Positions 1 through 8,808 of a DNA stretch of 64,000 nt are shown piece after piece. A program made the position numbers and the translations under genes. This DNA is from Gari tellinella (taxonomy: Eukaryota > Mollusca > Bivalvia > Cardiida > Psammobiidae): the NCBI GenBank assembly GCA_922989275.2, contig OV277858.1, forward strand, positions 13,528,227-13,592,226, written 5' to 3'. Position 1 is the first letter of the stretch. Each line of letters begins with the position of its first letter. Below the pieces are notes generated by a model, which saw only the letters and a list, made by a program, of their open reading frames with translations, did no database searches and was not told the origin of the DNA.

Positions 1-842
1 ATTTAGAAAGTTTATTATTTGAAATGCTTGAGGAAACGATTGAAGATTTTATATTCATCGTTGCTTTCAATTGCTTGAATGGTAAATAAAAACGAGTTCC
101 CCCGTTTATGGTGTTGTATATATAAATTTTATCTTCGTTTAAAGCTAAAAGATCTAATTTTATTTTCTCTCTGACCATTAACATATGAGCTAATTTATGA
201 CAGGTTTGGCATGCAACGCCACGGCTGCTGCACTCAGATGTGGTCGAACGGTCTTGTTGAGACTTTGCTTCCCCTCGTCGCCGAGACCCACAGGCTCGAG
301 TAAAGAAGGCAAGTTGCTGATCACGCAATATCGCACCAAAATGTTTACTTTGTGTTTTGGCTTGTCTTCCCCGTGACGCATGGATAGAGCTTGGCGTTCT
401 TCACTGTTCACTTTGAAGTACTGAAGCTTACTGTGAATGAAAATAAGAACCCGAGTAAGAAAACTTGGAAATATGAAGTATTCTTTCTGGGCTGTTGAGA
501 TAACTTGATTCAGAAACAAAAAAAATAGTTGTATATTATACTTAAAAGTAAAAATGTGTTGGAGCCCGAATTAAATATGTCAGTAAGCTACCTTTACTAC
601 GCAGAACTTCCATACTTTTTTTTCCTAAACTGGAACAATTTGTTAGCATTATTATGCTGTTTAAAACGTGGATTACTGACTTGCTCCACAGCGGGAATAG
701 CTTAATGCGCCTTAGACACCTCAAAAATACTAACTTGATTTCGGGAACTGACTTAAACAGTGATTATGGAGAGGTCTTACATGCGACTTTTTGAATTATT
801 TTGGAACAAAGGCAGTTTCCAGCGAAGAGTTCACAATTTTTG
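1..842. other. left edge, no assignable element
   Basis: AT-rich sequence with no terminal repeats, tandem arrays or recognised protein similarity apart from the short exon-like reading frame listed separately at 190-519. A further 60-codon minus frame at 542-724 looks incidental. Confidence 0.4.
190..519 (-). CDS. hypothetical exon-like ORF, 109 aa
   Basis: An open frame read leftwards and ending in a stop. Its last ~70 codons (from about SEERQALSMRHGEDKPKHK to HAKPVIN) are visibly richer in GC and mixed in amino-acid composition, unlike the flanking AT-rich DNA. The first ~35 codons are hydrophobic and low in complexity and may not be coding. I do not recognise the protein and see no zinc finger, catalytic motif or transposase signature. 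It could be a terminal exon of a host gene lying to the right on the minus strand, a transposon remnant, or chance. No splice acceptor could be fixed with confidence. Confidence 0.2.
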   Translation of the reverse strand: MFLNQVISTAQKEYFIFPSFLTRVLIFIHSKLQYFKVNSEERQALSMRHGEDKPKHKVNILVRYCVISNLPSLLEPVGLGDEGKQSLNKTVRPHLSAAAVALHAKPVIN

Positions 843-1255
843 TTAACGACGGTTGGAGCTTTCAAGGCATAATTTTAAGAGCCATGTAGGTATTGGGTCG
901 AGTTCACAGGACTTACATGGGGATGCCTTCACAATCTCCCTAATTTCTGCTGCTGTAGCAGTGTCAAAGCTTTCTAAAGAATTCATTGAATGCAACGTTT
1001 CTGTGATGACTGGGGTGCATGACGTTGATTCAGAGTCCACCTTTTCAATAAAAAAGTCGCTGAAATCATGCGCAAGTTGTTCGGAGGACACATTCTTTGG
1101 CAGTGCAATTTCATTGTTTGCACCAAGGAGATGCTTAGTGACTATAAAAAGACTCTTCGAGTCCTATTGACAGGATTCTACCTTTTCTGTGTAAAAATTA
1201 ACCCTTGACTTTGCTAATAGTTTGTTTACTTTAGCACACTGCTCTCGATACAGTT
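843..1255 (-). pseudogene. LINE reverse transcriptase, N-terminal fragment
   Basis: Read on the minus strand, several frames give the linker and first RT block of a non-LTR retrotransposon ORF2: KVNKLLAKSR, then SSEQLAHDFSDFFIEKVDSE, then AAEIREIVKASPCKSCELDP with IPTWLLK. The segment DFF.EK...KSC.LDPIPTWLLK is the conserved stretch just before RT palm motif 1 in jockey/CR1-type LINEs. At least one stop interrupts it (near 1169) and it ends soon after the LLK block, so it is a short dead relic. It is unrelated in frame to the intact LINE that starts 400 bp further right. Confidence 0.7.
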
Positions 1256-1668
1256 GATGATCATAAGCGGCCAGCGTCATTAGCAGTGACAACTTCAGTA
1301 GGCCTACATTTATCTGCTATTTCAATGTCCCAACAATGTTTCCAGGTCAGAACTCGCAACTGGAGATACCCAATCATGTATCGAGTCTTGTTTTAGCCTG
1401 AAAAATCAACATTAAAACAGTATGATGGTTAGGGTAACAGTCAACGAAATTAAAATTAACCTTTATCACGCTGATCGCCACTGTAAAACAGAATACGCAA
1501 ATAGGTTAGTTCATGCAGATTGACAGTAGGTCAGTCACCCTCAGTGATCTAATTATATTTTCTGTGTCACTTTGTTGAAAACTCCCTAACTAATTAGTTT
1601 AACAAGTTATTACTCACGCAGACGAAAGGTTGAAATGAAAAGTATGTTGTTCTCAGAATAATGGATAC
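1256..1668. other. no feature seen
   Basis: Unique-looking AT-rich sequence between the LINE scrap and the 3' end of the CR1-like LINE. No ORF, repeat or RNA signature was recognised. Confidence 0.4.
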
Positions 1669-1670
1669 AT

Positions 1671-1690
1671 ACCGTGATACCGTGATACCG
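1671..1690 (-). repeat. octamer 3' tail of the CR1-like LINE
   Basis: The plus strand reads ACCGTGAT at 1671-1678 and again at 1679-1686, then ACCG. On the element strand this is a tandem (GGTATCAC)n-like tail 18 bases after the ORF2 stop. CR1 elements characteristically end in short octamer repeats used as the priming end in target-primed reverse transcription. Confidence 0.65.
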
Positions 1691-1708
1691 CAAATACAGG
1701 ATAAAGGC

Positions 1709-4700
1709 CTAAGCCTGTGACTCCCGCTCAGGTCTTCTTTGAAACATACTCGTCGCATGCGTGGGGCGAGTGATGTATTGTCTGTTTGTCCAACACTTGT
1801 CTACACTGTCTTTAAATCCATTCACATCCTGGGCTCTGACAACCCAGTCTGGTAGGGAATTCCAGCTGTTCACTACTCTCAGACCAAAATAGTGCTTCCT
1901 GATGTTCAGTCTGCCTTGTTTTTTCCCCAGCTTCAGATTGTGGCCTCTTGTTCTGGTTTCATATGCTCTTGGAAGCAGCTTCTTCTCATTTATGTTGTCC
2001 CTTCCAGTCAGGATCTTGAACACTTGGATCATATCTCCTCTTTCTCGTCTATGGTGTAAGGACGGTAGTCGGAGCTTCTGCAATCTCTCTTCGTAGGGGA
2101 GGTCTTTTATGCTTCTGCAGAGCTTTGTTGCCCTCCGCTGAACCCTTTCCAACTTATCCATGTCCCCGGCAAACTGGTGGATCCTGGGTGCGTTTCCATA
2201 TTCCAGAATCGGCCATACCTTTGTCGTATACAGTCTCTTGATGATGGTGTTATCTCTACTAACAAAGGTGCGTTTAATGATGCCTAGTATTCTGTTGGCC
2301 TTCGTTACTGCCTGGCTAACATGCTGGTGAAAAGTAAGCTTATTGTCAATATGTAGACCAAGGTATTTTTCAGGCTCTGTTTCTTGCAGTTCCCTGTATT
2401 GGCCATTGTTGTCTCTCATCTGGTACGTATGGTGAGGGTTGCTGTTGCCGAGATGCATGACACCACACTTGCCGGTGTTAAATTTCAGTTGCCACTTGTC
2501 TGACCACTCGGAAAGTCGCTCGATGTCTGCCTGTAGCTTGACCCTGTCCTCATCCGTTGACGCTCTCCCGGAGACCTTAGTGTCGTCTGCGAAGATCCTT
2601 GTGACACAAGTCACGACGTCTGGTAGATCGTTAATAAAGATAACAAAGAGGACAGGGCCTAGCACGCTGCCCTGGGGAATGCCACTGGTGACGCTTGACC
2701 ATTCAGATGTGTATCCGTTCAAAGAAACCCTCTGTGTGCGACCCTGTAGGAAGTTTCTGATCCAGGCTCCAATGTCCCCCTTAATACCATAGCTGTCAAG
2801 TTTGCTGCACAGTCTTTCATGCGGGACGGCGTCAAACGCTTTTTTAAAGTCAAGGTTCACGGTGTCAATTGGGTCCCCTCTATCAAGTGCCTCCGTCCAT
2901 TCATCAAGGCACACAAGGAGTTGCGTCATGCACGATCTCCTAGGCACAAACCCATGCTGCTCATCGCAAAACAGATCGTTTTCAGTCATATGGTCCATTA
3001 CTGCCTGTCTGATGATGAATTCCATAGTATTGCAGAGGACAGAAGTCAGACTGACTGGCCTGTAGTTCCCCGGTGAGCATCTGTCACCCTTTTTGAAGAT
3101 GGGCGTGACATGTCCTTGTTTCCACTGGGATGGCAGTACTCCTGACTTTAGCGATTTCAGATAAATGATCCTCAGGGGTGCGACAATACTGGGTGCAATC
3201 TCCTTTAGGACCCTCGGATGGAACCCGTCAGGACCTGATGATTTGCTGACTTTCAAGGCGTATAGTTTCTTCAGAATCATTTCCTCCATAATGCACAACT
3301 CTGACAGTACACTGTTCTCTGACCGTTCTTCCATGACAGGCACACTTGTTATATCCTCATCGGTGAACACACTACAGAAAAAGTCGTTCAGTAGTCTAGC
3401 TTTGGCTTTATCGTCACTGTACACAACACCCTCGCTATCTTTGAGATCGCCAACTCCACTTTTCACAGTCAATTTTGATTTGGTGTATTTCCAAAACGCC
3501 TTTGGATTTGTTTTTATTTCACTTGCTATTGCCTCCTCAAAGTTCTGTCTGGTTTCTCTTGTGTGAGCACGTAGCTTGTTCCTTGCCTGACAATATTTCT
3601 GGTGGTCATAGCAATCTTGAGTTTCTGTATACGTCTGCCATGCTCTCTGTTTAGTTTTCAGTAGCCTCATCCCCTGTCTGTCCATATATGCCTGACGCTT
3701 TTTGTTTGGTTTGTTGCTCACACTGTGGGTTGGTATGTGTTCTTGCATTGCACTTTCCAACTTGTCACTGAAGGTATCCCATGCTTCCTGAATGTCTTTC
3801 ATTTCCAATTCCCTTTCCCAGTCTATGTCTGACAACACTTCGCACATTCCCTTATAATTTCCTTTATCAAATTTGAACTTAGTTGTCTTGCTGTTCAATA
3901 CCTCAGTCTTGCATGCATACTTAAATGTCAAAGTGCAATGGTCACTGTTCCCTAGTGGGGCTAAATACCTTAAGTCCTTAATCACATTCTCTTCACTTGT
4001 CAGTATTAAGTCCAAAATAGATGGTCTTTGTTCACCGCGATACCTTGTCGGTTTGTCTACGTGCTGGCTGAGGAAACAATCCCTGATACACTCTGTAAAC
4101 TGATCACTCTCTGTGTTCTCACCATCAGTAGCTGCTGCATGTTTCCAGTCTATGTTAGGATAGTTGAAATCCCCAACAATAATAATATATCGTATGTTCA
4201 TATCTGTTACATGCCGAAGAAGGTCTTCCAGGCTCCGATTGTTTTCACTATCACTTGAGGGGCTGCGATAAACGCATCCTACGACAACAGTCTTATTTCC
4301 TCCAACTTTGACACTGACCCATACAGATTCTTTGAAGCATTGTGAGTTCTCTCTTTCAACATTAAAAGCCTCCACCCTGAACTGGTTTGAAACATACATA
4401 CAAACTCCACGTCCCTCTGAGTCAAGGTTATGGAAAGGTGGATGGTAGCCTTCCAACACTATTTCAGTCTCCGTCAGCTTAGTCTTACAGTACTTAGGTT
4501 TTACTTCTGTTAGTGCTACAATGTCTGGTTTATGTTCCTTAACACACTGCTCTAAGTCTAACATTTTGGTCGTTATCACATCCACGTTGCTCGATAAAAT
4601 ATTAAGTCCACTTCTGATAAAATTATTTACACATGAGTTACTAAGCTGTTTACTCTTCACCCTCCGAGCCTGTGCCTGTGTAGGAGGCTCGTATGGCTCC

Positions 4701-4765
4701 ACCCCTGAACTGCAGGGCTCTCTGGTGACGCTGGACAAGTTTCCCTCCTCTGATAAAAATATCAC
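1709..4765 (-). CDS. LINE ORF2: APE endonuclease + reverse transcriptase, 1018 aa
   Basis: The enzyme of the CR1-like LINE: it nicks target DNA and reverse transcribes the element RNA at the nick. An exonuclease-endonuclease-phosphatase domain spans about residues 53-280, with the acidic residue in LTEVKPK (E87), GDFNYP (D199, N201) and the terminal NSDH (D275, H276). After a basic linker, RT spans about 500-800, with SSGPDGFHP, NYRPVSLTS, the first aspartate in LDFKKAFD (D639), SGIPQGSVLGP and the FADD box (D727, D728). A thumb and C-terminal region runs to residue 1018. No stop or frameshift is seen and the length suits a full ORF2. The first methionine lies inside ORF1 (116-nt overlap, other frame), so the true start or coupling mechanism is unresolved. 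Confidence 0.88.
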   Translation of the reverse strand: MIFLSEEGNLSSVTREPCSSGVEPYEPPTQAQARRVKSKQLSNSCVNNFIRSGLNILSSNVDVITTKMLDLEQCVKEHKPDIVALTEVKPKYCKTKLTETEIVLEGYHPPFHNLDSEGRGVCMYVSNQFRVEAFNVERENSQCFKESVWVSVKVGGNKTVVVGCVYRSPSSDSENNRSLEDLLRHVTDMNIRYIIIVGDFNYPNIDWKHAAATDGENTESDQFTECIRDCFLSQHVDKPTRYRGEQRPSILDLILTSEENVIKDLRYLAPLGNSDHCTLTFKYACKTEVLNSKTTKFKFDKGNYKGMCEVLSDIDWERELEMKDIQEAWDTFSDKLESAMQEHIPTHSVSNKPNKKRQAYMDRQGMRLLKTKQRAWQTYTETQDCYDHQKYCQARNKLRAHTRETRQNFEEAIASEIKTNPKAFWKYTKSKLTVKSGVGDLKDSEGVVYSDDKAKARLLNDFFCSVFTDEDITSVPVMEERSENSVLSELCIMEEMILKKLYALKVSKSSGPDGFHPRVLKEIAPSIVAPLRIIYLKSLKSGVLPSQWKQGHVTPIFKKGDRCSPGNYRPVSLTSVLCNTMEFIIRQAVMDHMTENDLFCDEQHGFVPRRSCMTQLLVCLDEWTEALDRGDPIDTVNLDFKKAFDAVPHERLCSKLDSYGIKGDIGAWIRNFLQGRTQRVSLNGYTSEWSSVTSGIPQGSVLGPVLFVIFINDLPDVVTCVTRIFADDTKVSGRASTDEDRVKLQADIERLSEWSDKWQLKFNTGKCGVMHLGNSNPHHTYQMRDNNGQYRELQETEPEKYLGLHIDNKLTFHQHVSQAVTKANRILGIIKRTFVSRDNTIIKRLYTTKVWPILEYGNAPRIHQFAGDMDKLERVQRRATKLCRSIKDLPYEERLQKLRLPSLHHRRERGDMIQVFKILTGRDNINEKKLLPRAYETRTRGHNLKLGKKQGRLNIRKHYFGLRVVNSWNSLPDWVVRAQDVNGFKDSVDKCWTNRQYITRPTHATSMFQRRPERESQA

Positions 4766-5663
4766 TTTCGCCCTGGTTTTTCCTATCTCTCAACTCCTTT
4801 CTCAAGTTGTAATCTTCTGCTCGCTGCATTTTTGTGATATCAGGCCCTATATACACATTATTGTAGTCCTCGTCATCCTTTAGCACTCTTGAGCTTTTTA
4901 GAATCTTTTTCTTGGCCTCTACGCTGTCAACAGTCACTTTTGTTATTCTTTGCTTACTTGGGTCCTTTTTCCCTATCCTATCATAGCTCTCTACCACATC
5001 TTCCTCATCAACCCCCATCGCACTGAATAGCTTATAAATTGACTCAATATCCTCCTCTTTCCTGTCCGTATACTCTCTCTTATTAGACTCTTTCAAGTTC
5101 TGAATGATTATGTTCTTCTTGCGGAATTCCCTTTCCCTCTGCTCTTCAATTGTCATCCGAACAGTGTAACTTTGTACCTCACTTTGCACAGGTTTATCCT
5201 TCACTTCTAATTTCTCAACACGTTTTTCCAGATTCATAACATCACTGCTGTCCGCCTTACTACTTAACTTCTCCTCCAAGCACCCAATTCTCCCGGTCAT
5301 TGACTGCATGTATGCTGCACATTTCTCTTCTATTTGTTTATCAGATGATACTGCCGTTATGGCAGGCTTCTCACATTTTTCACAAAACCAGTGAAAATCT
5401 TTCCTTCTCCCAATCACTTCGTACTCGAAATCCGATAAACCTAAACACTCAACACAGAACCAACTGCTGCTTCTCTCACAGCCCAATAGTTTGTCGTCAT
5501 CATTTACAAATACATCTGAACACTTGACACATGTTACCTGCTTGTCACTGTCACCGTTTATTGACTGTTTTGTGTTTGACTTCTTCTGTTTACCATTTTT
5601 TGCAGGCCTCCCTCGCTTCGTACCTGTACCGGAAGTAGAATTTCCATTGTTTACTTCCGCCAT
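4650..5663 (-). CDS. LINE ORF1 protein, PHD-like finger and RNA-binding domain, 337 aa
   Basis: Predicted RNA-binding partner of ORF2 in the CR1-like ribonucleoprotein. A basic N-terminus (KRGRPAKNGKQKK) is followed by a PHD-like zinc finger at about residues 45-97 (CVKC, C62, WFCVEC, HWFCEKC). Next come a coiled-coil-like stretch at about 110-157 and an L1-ORF1-type domain at about 180-310 (KKNIIIQNLKE, ESYDRIGKKD, YIGPDITK, RKELRDR). One usual zinc ligand is replaced: the CERS at 62-65 has Ser where a CxxC pair is expected. The start ATG is the first in the frame and encodes MAEVNNGNS. It overlaps ORF2 by 116 nt. Confidence 0.85.
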   Translation of the reverse strand: MAEVNNGNSTSGTGTKRGRPAKNGKQKKSNTKQSINGDSDKQVTCVKCSDVFVNDDDKLLGCERSSSWFCVECLGLSDFEYEVIGRRKDFHWFCEKCEKPAITAVSSDKQIEEKCAAYMQSMTGRIGCLEEKLSSKADSSDVMNLEKRVEKLEVKDKPVQSEVQSYTVRMTIEEQREREFRKKNIIIQNLKESNKREYTDRKEEDIESIYKLFSAMGVDEEDVVESYDRIGKKDPSKQRITKVTVDSVEAKKKILKSSRVLKDDEDYNNVYIGPDITKMQRAEDYNLRKELRDRKNQGESDIFIRGGKLVQRHQRALQFRGGAIRASYTGTGSEGEE

Positions 5664-5830
5664 TGTTCAGTTCTGTTCAAGTCAATTTCACCACTTGAAG
5701 ATCGGCGTGATGTACCCTGGATCCAAATTCACTTTTCCTTACATAACGCCAAAAGGAATTCCCTTCAACACAATTTCACTTCAAAAACTCCTCAAAACTT
5801 GAAAAATTAAATATTTTTCACTCGATCTCA

Positions 5831-5896
5831 GTTTAATTTATAAACTGTAGACAGTTCAGATATATATATATACCACTGAGCTAGTTGGTTATAAAA
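5831..5896 (+). repeat. LTR 3' end (U5 side) fragment
   Basis: About 66 bp that recurs as its reverse complement at 9897-9962 with almost no change, and runs directly into the primer-binding site. It contains a short (TA)n run and ends ...GGTTATAAAA. The rest of the LTR is missing because the LINE 5' end abuts at about 5830. LTR identity is inferred from the adjoining primer-binding site and the downstream gag-pol order. Confidence 0.65.
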
Positions 5897-5914
5897 TTGC
5901 GCCCAACGAGTAAT
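5897..5914 (+). promoter_or_regulatory. tRNA primer-binding site (degenerate)
   Basis: Reads TTGCGCCCAACGAG here. The inverted copy at 9879-9896 keeps the canonical opening TGGCGCCCAACGAGGG. TGGCGCCCAACG is the familiar complement of a lysine tRNA 3' end used by many retroelements. The second base is mutated here (G to T). Confidence 0.6.
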
Positions 5915-7539
5915 TGTGTGTGAGTTAGATTTGAGCAAACAGACATTCTACAGTGCTTTATATGTAATATTTATATGTAATTTAGTAATTTAACTACTGA
6001 GGACAGTATTTTCTACAACCAGGAGGAAGAAAGTGACATTTATTTATATGAATTGAACCAGTGACTGTTATTCAGAGACTTAAAGTAATTTCTGGTGTTA
6101 ATAAGTAAAGTGTTTATTTATAGACAGTTTAATCATTGTAATTATTGTGTGTTGCATGTATTTCTTTTGCTTTGACCATGTAATTTATTTGTGTTTACAT
6201 ATTATACAGGAACACCTTGGTTGAAACGGTCATGTATTGATGATGTAATTGGTTATGGTGGTGGGATCATTGGTCTAGTGGCCAGTTTACTATAGCAGTG
6301 TAACATCAGATGTGTGAGTATGGTATTTTTGTATTAATAGGGAGATATTGCAGTTCTTTACCTGTTACCTTGTAATTTATTGACTCTCTATTGTCATAAT
6401 AGGTTGTTCATAGGTTATAATGTAAGCAGTAACAGAAAAATGTATTGGAGCATTGTTTGACAGCTGCAATTCTTTATATTAATAACTTATGCCAAGTGAG
6501 TTATTGTAAAGTAAGAGAGAAATTGTTTCTTTGACTTGCATGTTTAATAATTTGTTTTGGTGAAGGATTGGTGAAGGTAAAATCATACATATTTTCAGCT
6601 CTCTTCTCCAAATATCCCTATTGACTAACCCTAGGTTTCAAGCTACCATTTCGAATATCTAAAACGGAAATAACAGTATCCGACTTATTTCATTCTTGAT
6701 AATATCTATTGAATTTTATTTGCAATTCATGCCATATTGAAACTCATATTAATTTGTGGAAAAAGGCGTTAATTACTGGAAGCTTACTTTGGTCCTTGTG
6801 CTTATTGTTTTCAAATTAATAGTTGTATAGCTTGGTTTGTCTAAGTATTTTGGATAATTATTCTTAAGGAAAGAGATAATTCAGTTATAGTCCTTGTTGG
6901 AAAGTGAAATATTCCCCCCCTGTTGGAATTTTGGAATTGTTTTGTTTGACAGCTGACATTGACTTTACATTGAATGTGAGACATCTACCTACAGCATATA
7001 GATATAGAAGAAAAGACACAGGTATTTGTTTAGATTGTATTTTCAGAATTACAGGTTTATAGTTGGATTGTACTTTCACATATTTAGTTAGGTATTCATA
7101 TTGAGTAGTTTAGCTGGTAGCAGTAATAGGTTAGGGTATATTAGGAGCAGTGATAGATTGTATTATTATAGCATAGAATTTTATTTCAGCTGGTATTTAT
7201 AGTCAAGTTGACTGTCGCTATAGTAACCAAATATCTTTCAGTGGCCACTCGCGTTATTTTTTTTTGTTTCGCACCTTGGCGTAACACCTTTTGCTGTTAC
7301 GGTGTAATACGTATTCACTGTAATAACACAAACACAACTATAATACATTGCCAAACATAATATTTAACTTTGTCTACACACTTTACAGGAATTTTGAAAA
7401 TTTATCCTGCTATTTTAAACTTAGTTTTACATACAAGAAATAACCAATATTGCTAATTGGTGTGGTTTGCCTTGTTAGAAATACAAACATTGCAGGTAAA
7501 GGGAAATCTAAGCAGGATTCCCTGATAGACTTATCGGAT
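5915..7539 (+). other. retroelement leader, no ORF
   Basis: About 1.6 kb between the primer-binding site and the first in-frame gag ATG. It is AT-rich with many stops and no recognisable domain. The gag frame itself is open from 7444, but its only initiator-like codon before 7540 is TTG. Splicing, or an insertion lengthening the leader, could account for its length. Packaging signals cannot be identified by eye. Confidence 0.4.
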
Positions 7540-8808
7540 ATGGAGGATGAGTCAGAGGAGGAAATGGAGATGGAGGCTTCAGGAGTTAATAAAAAAGGAG
7601 CCGATATAGTTTCTGGAGTTCAGAAGAAACTGGAACTGTCAGGGGATGTGACTATTGAGGAGCACAGACTGATTGAAGCCCTTCGGATGATGGGAATTAA
7701 GCCAAAGGTTACTTCGCCGGAGGACTTACTGAAGTTAAACGAAGTGTTTGGAGAATCTAAGACAGAGAAACCTGAGGATAAAGGAGCTATTCCAAAGTAT
7801 GTTAAACCTGCGTCTTGGATAAAGAAGGAAAAGCTGCCTGCTGAGAAAGAGATACCCGCAAAGCAGCCTGCTGAGAAGGAAATACCATTACCAGTGACAG
7901 AACATAGGGGTGGACATTACAGTTACCCAAAGTTGTCTACCTTCTATGGTGAAGATACTAAGGGAGAGGTGACGTGGGAGACCTTTAAGTTTGAGGTTGA
8001 CTCTTTGGTGATGGAGAAGGTTTTCTCGTCGCAGCAGATTCTGCTTGGAATCAGGAGAGCGCTGAAGGGAAATGCTAGTGACAAAGTTCGGAGATTGGGA
8101 ACTGGTGTCAGCATCCAAGAGATTATGGATAAGCTTGACAATGCTTATGGCAACATTGAGTCCAGGGAAACAGTGATGAGGAAATTTTACACCTGTGTTC
8201 AGAAGCCTGGAGAATCAGTTGAATCTTTCGCTTCCAGATTGGAAGAGATATTTGCACAAGCAGTTGCCTTGACAGCACTACAGAGAAGTGACACATTGGT
8301 TTTGAAAGAGAAACTGTATGGAGGACTCAGAACAGAACTGAAGCAAACTGCCCGGTACCAGTGTGACAAGATCAAGGAGTATGATGAGTTCAAGCGAGAA
8401 CTTAGAAAGTTGGAAGCAGAACTTAAGGAAGAGAAGAGCCCAGAAAGGAAGCCTAGTAAATCTGCCGTCCCTATACAGAAGGAGACACCTGAAATGAAGG
8501 AGATTAGGGAATTACTGCTGAAGTTGAACAGTAGGATAGACACACTGGAGAAGGAGAAAGAAGATAGGAACTACCACAGACTTGGGGGTAATAGAGGCAG
8601 GGGAAGAGGAAACTTTCAAGGTGGAGCTAGAGGCAGAGGAGCATATAGACCGCAACGGCCAACCGGTAGCACTAGTTTTCAGCCAACTTGTTTTAACTGT
8701 AACCGGAAGGGGCACATGAGGGACACCTGTCCACAGTTATCCGACGGCATTATCTGCTTTAAATGCCGAGAGCCAGGTCACGTACAGCGGAACTGCCCAA
8801 AAGCTTAA
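7540..8808 (+). CDS. gag: Gag polyprotein with two CCHC zinc knuckles
   Basis: Structural capsid/nucleocapsid protein of the gypsy-like element. I start it at the first in-frame ATG (7540, MEDESEEEMEMEASG), giving ~422 aa; the frame is open upstream to 7444. A charged N-terminal region is followed by a capsid-like domain (YPKLSTFYGEDTKGEVTW, WETFKFEVDSLVM, ESRETVMRKFYT, GESVESFASRLEEIF), of the kind also seen in PNMA/Ty3-type Gags. A coiled-coil (KEIRELLLKLNSRIDTLEKE), an RG-rich linker and two CX2CX4HX4C knuckles (CFNCNRKGHMRDTC, CFKCREPGHVQRNC) complete it. The stop at 8806-8808 lies immediately after a frameshift heptamer. The frame is intact. Confidence 0.85.
   Translation: MEDESEEEMEMEASGVNKKGADIVSGVQKKLELSGDVTIEEHRLIEALRMMGIKPKVTSPEDLLKLNEVFGESKTEKPEDKGAIPKYVKPASWIKKEKLPAEKEIPAKQPAEKEIPLPVTEHRGGHYSYPKLSTFYGEDTKGEVTWETFKFEVDSLVMEKVFSSQQILLGIRRALKGNASDKVRRLGTGVSIQEIMDKLDNAYGNIESRETVMRKFYTCVQKPGESVESFASRLEEIFAQAVALTALQRSDTLVLKEKLYGGLRTELKQTARYQCDKIKEYDEFKRELRKLEAELKEEKSPERKPSKSAVPIQKETPEMKEIRELLLKLNSRIDTLEKEKEDRNYHRLGGNRGRGRGNFQGGARGRGAYRPQRPTGSTSFQPTCFNCNRKGHMRDTCPQLSDGIICFKCREPGHVQRNCPKA

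Larger units (their letters stand above)
1669..5829 (-). mobile_element. CR1-like LINE, near complete
   Basis: A ~4.2-kb non-LTR retrotransposon on the minus strand. It has a ~165-bp 5' region, ORF1 (4650-5663), ORF2 (1709-4765) and a very short 3' UTR. It ends not in poly(A) but in two exact copies of an octamer plus a partial third (1671-1690). Short octamer 3' repeats and the ORF1 (PHD-like finger plus nucleic-acid-binding domain) / ORF2 (APE endonuclease plus RT) layout are typical of the CR1 group. Both frames are open throughout, so the copy looks young. Its 5' boundary is placed where sequence matching the gypsy LTR begins (about 5831). No target duplication is evident. Confidence 0.8.
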
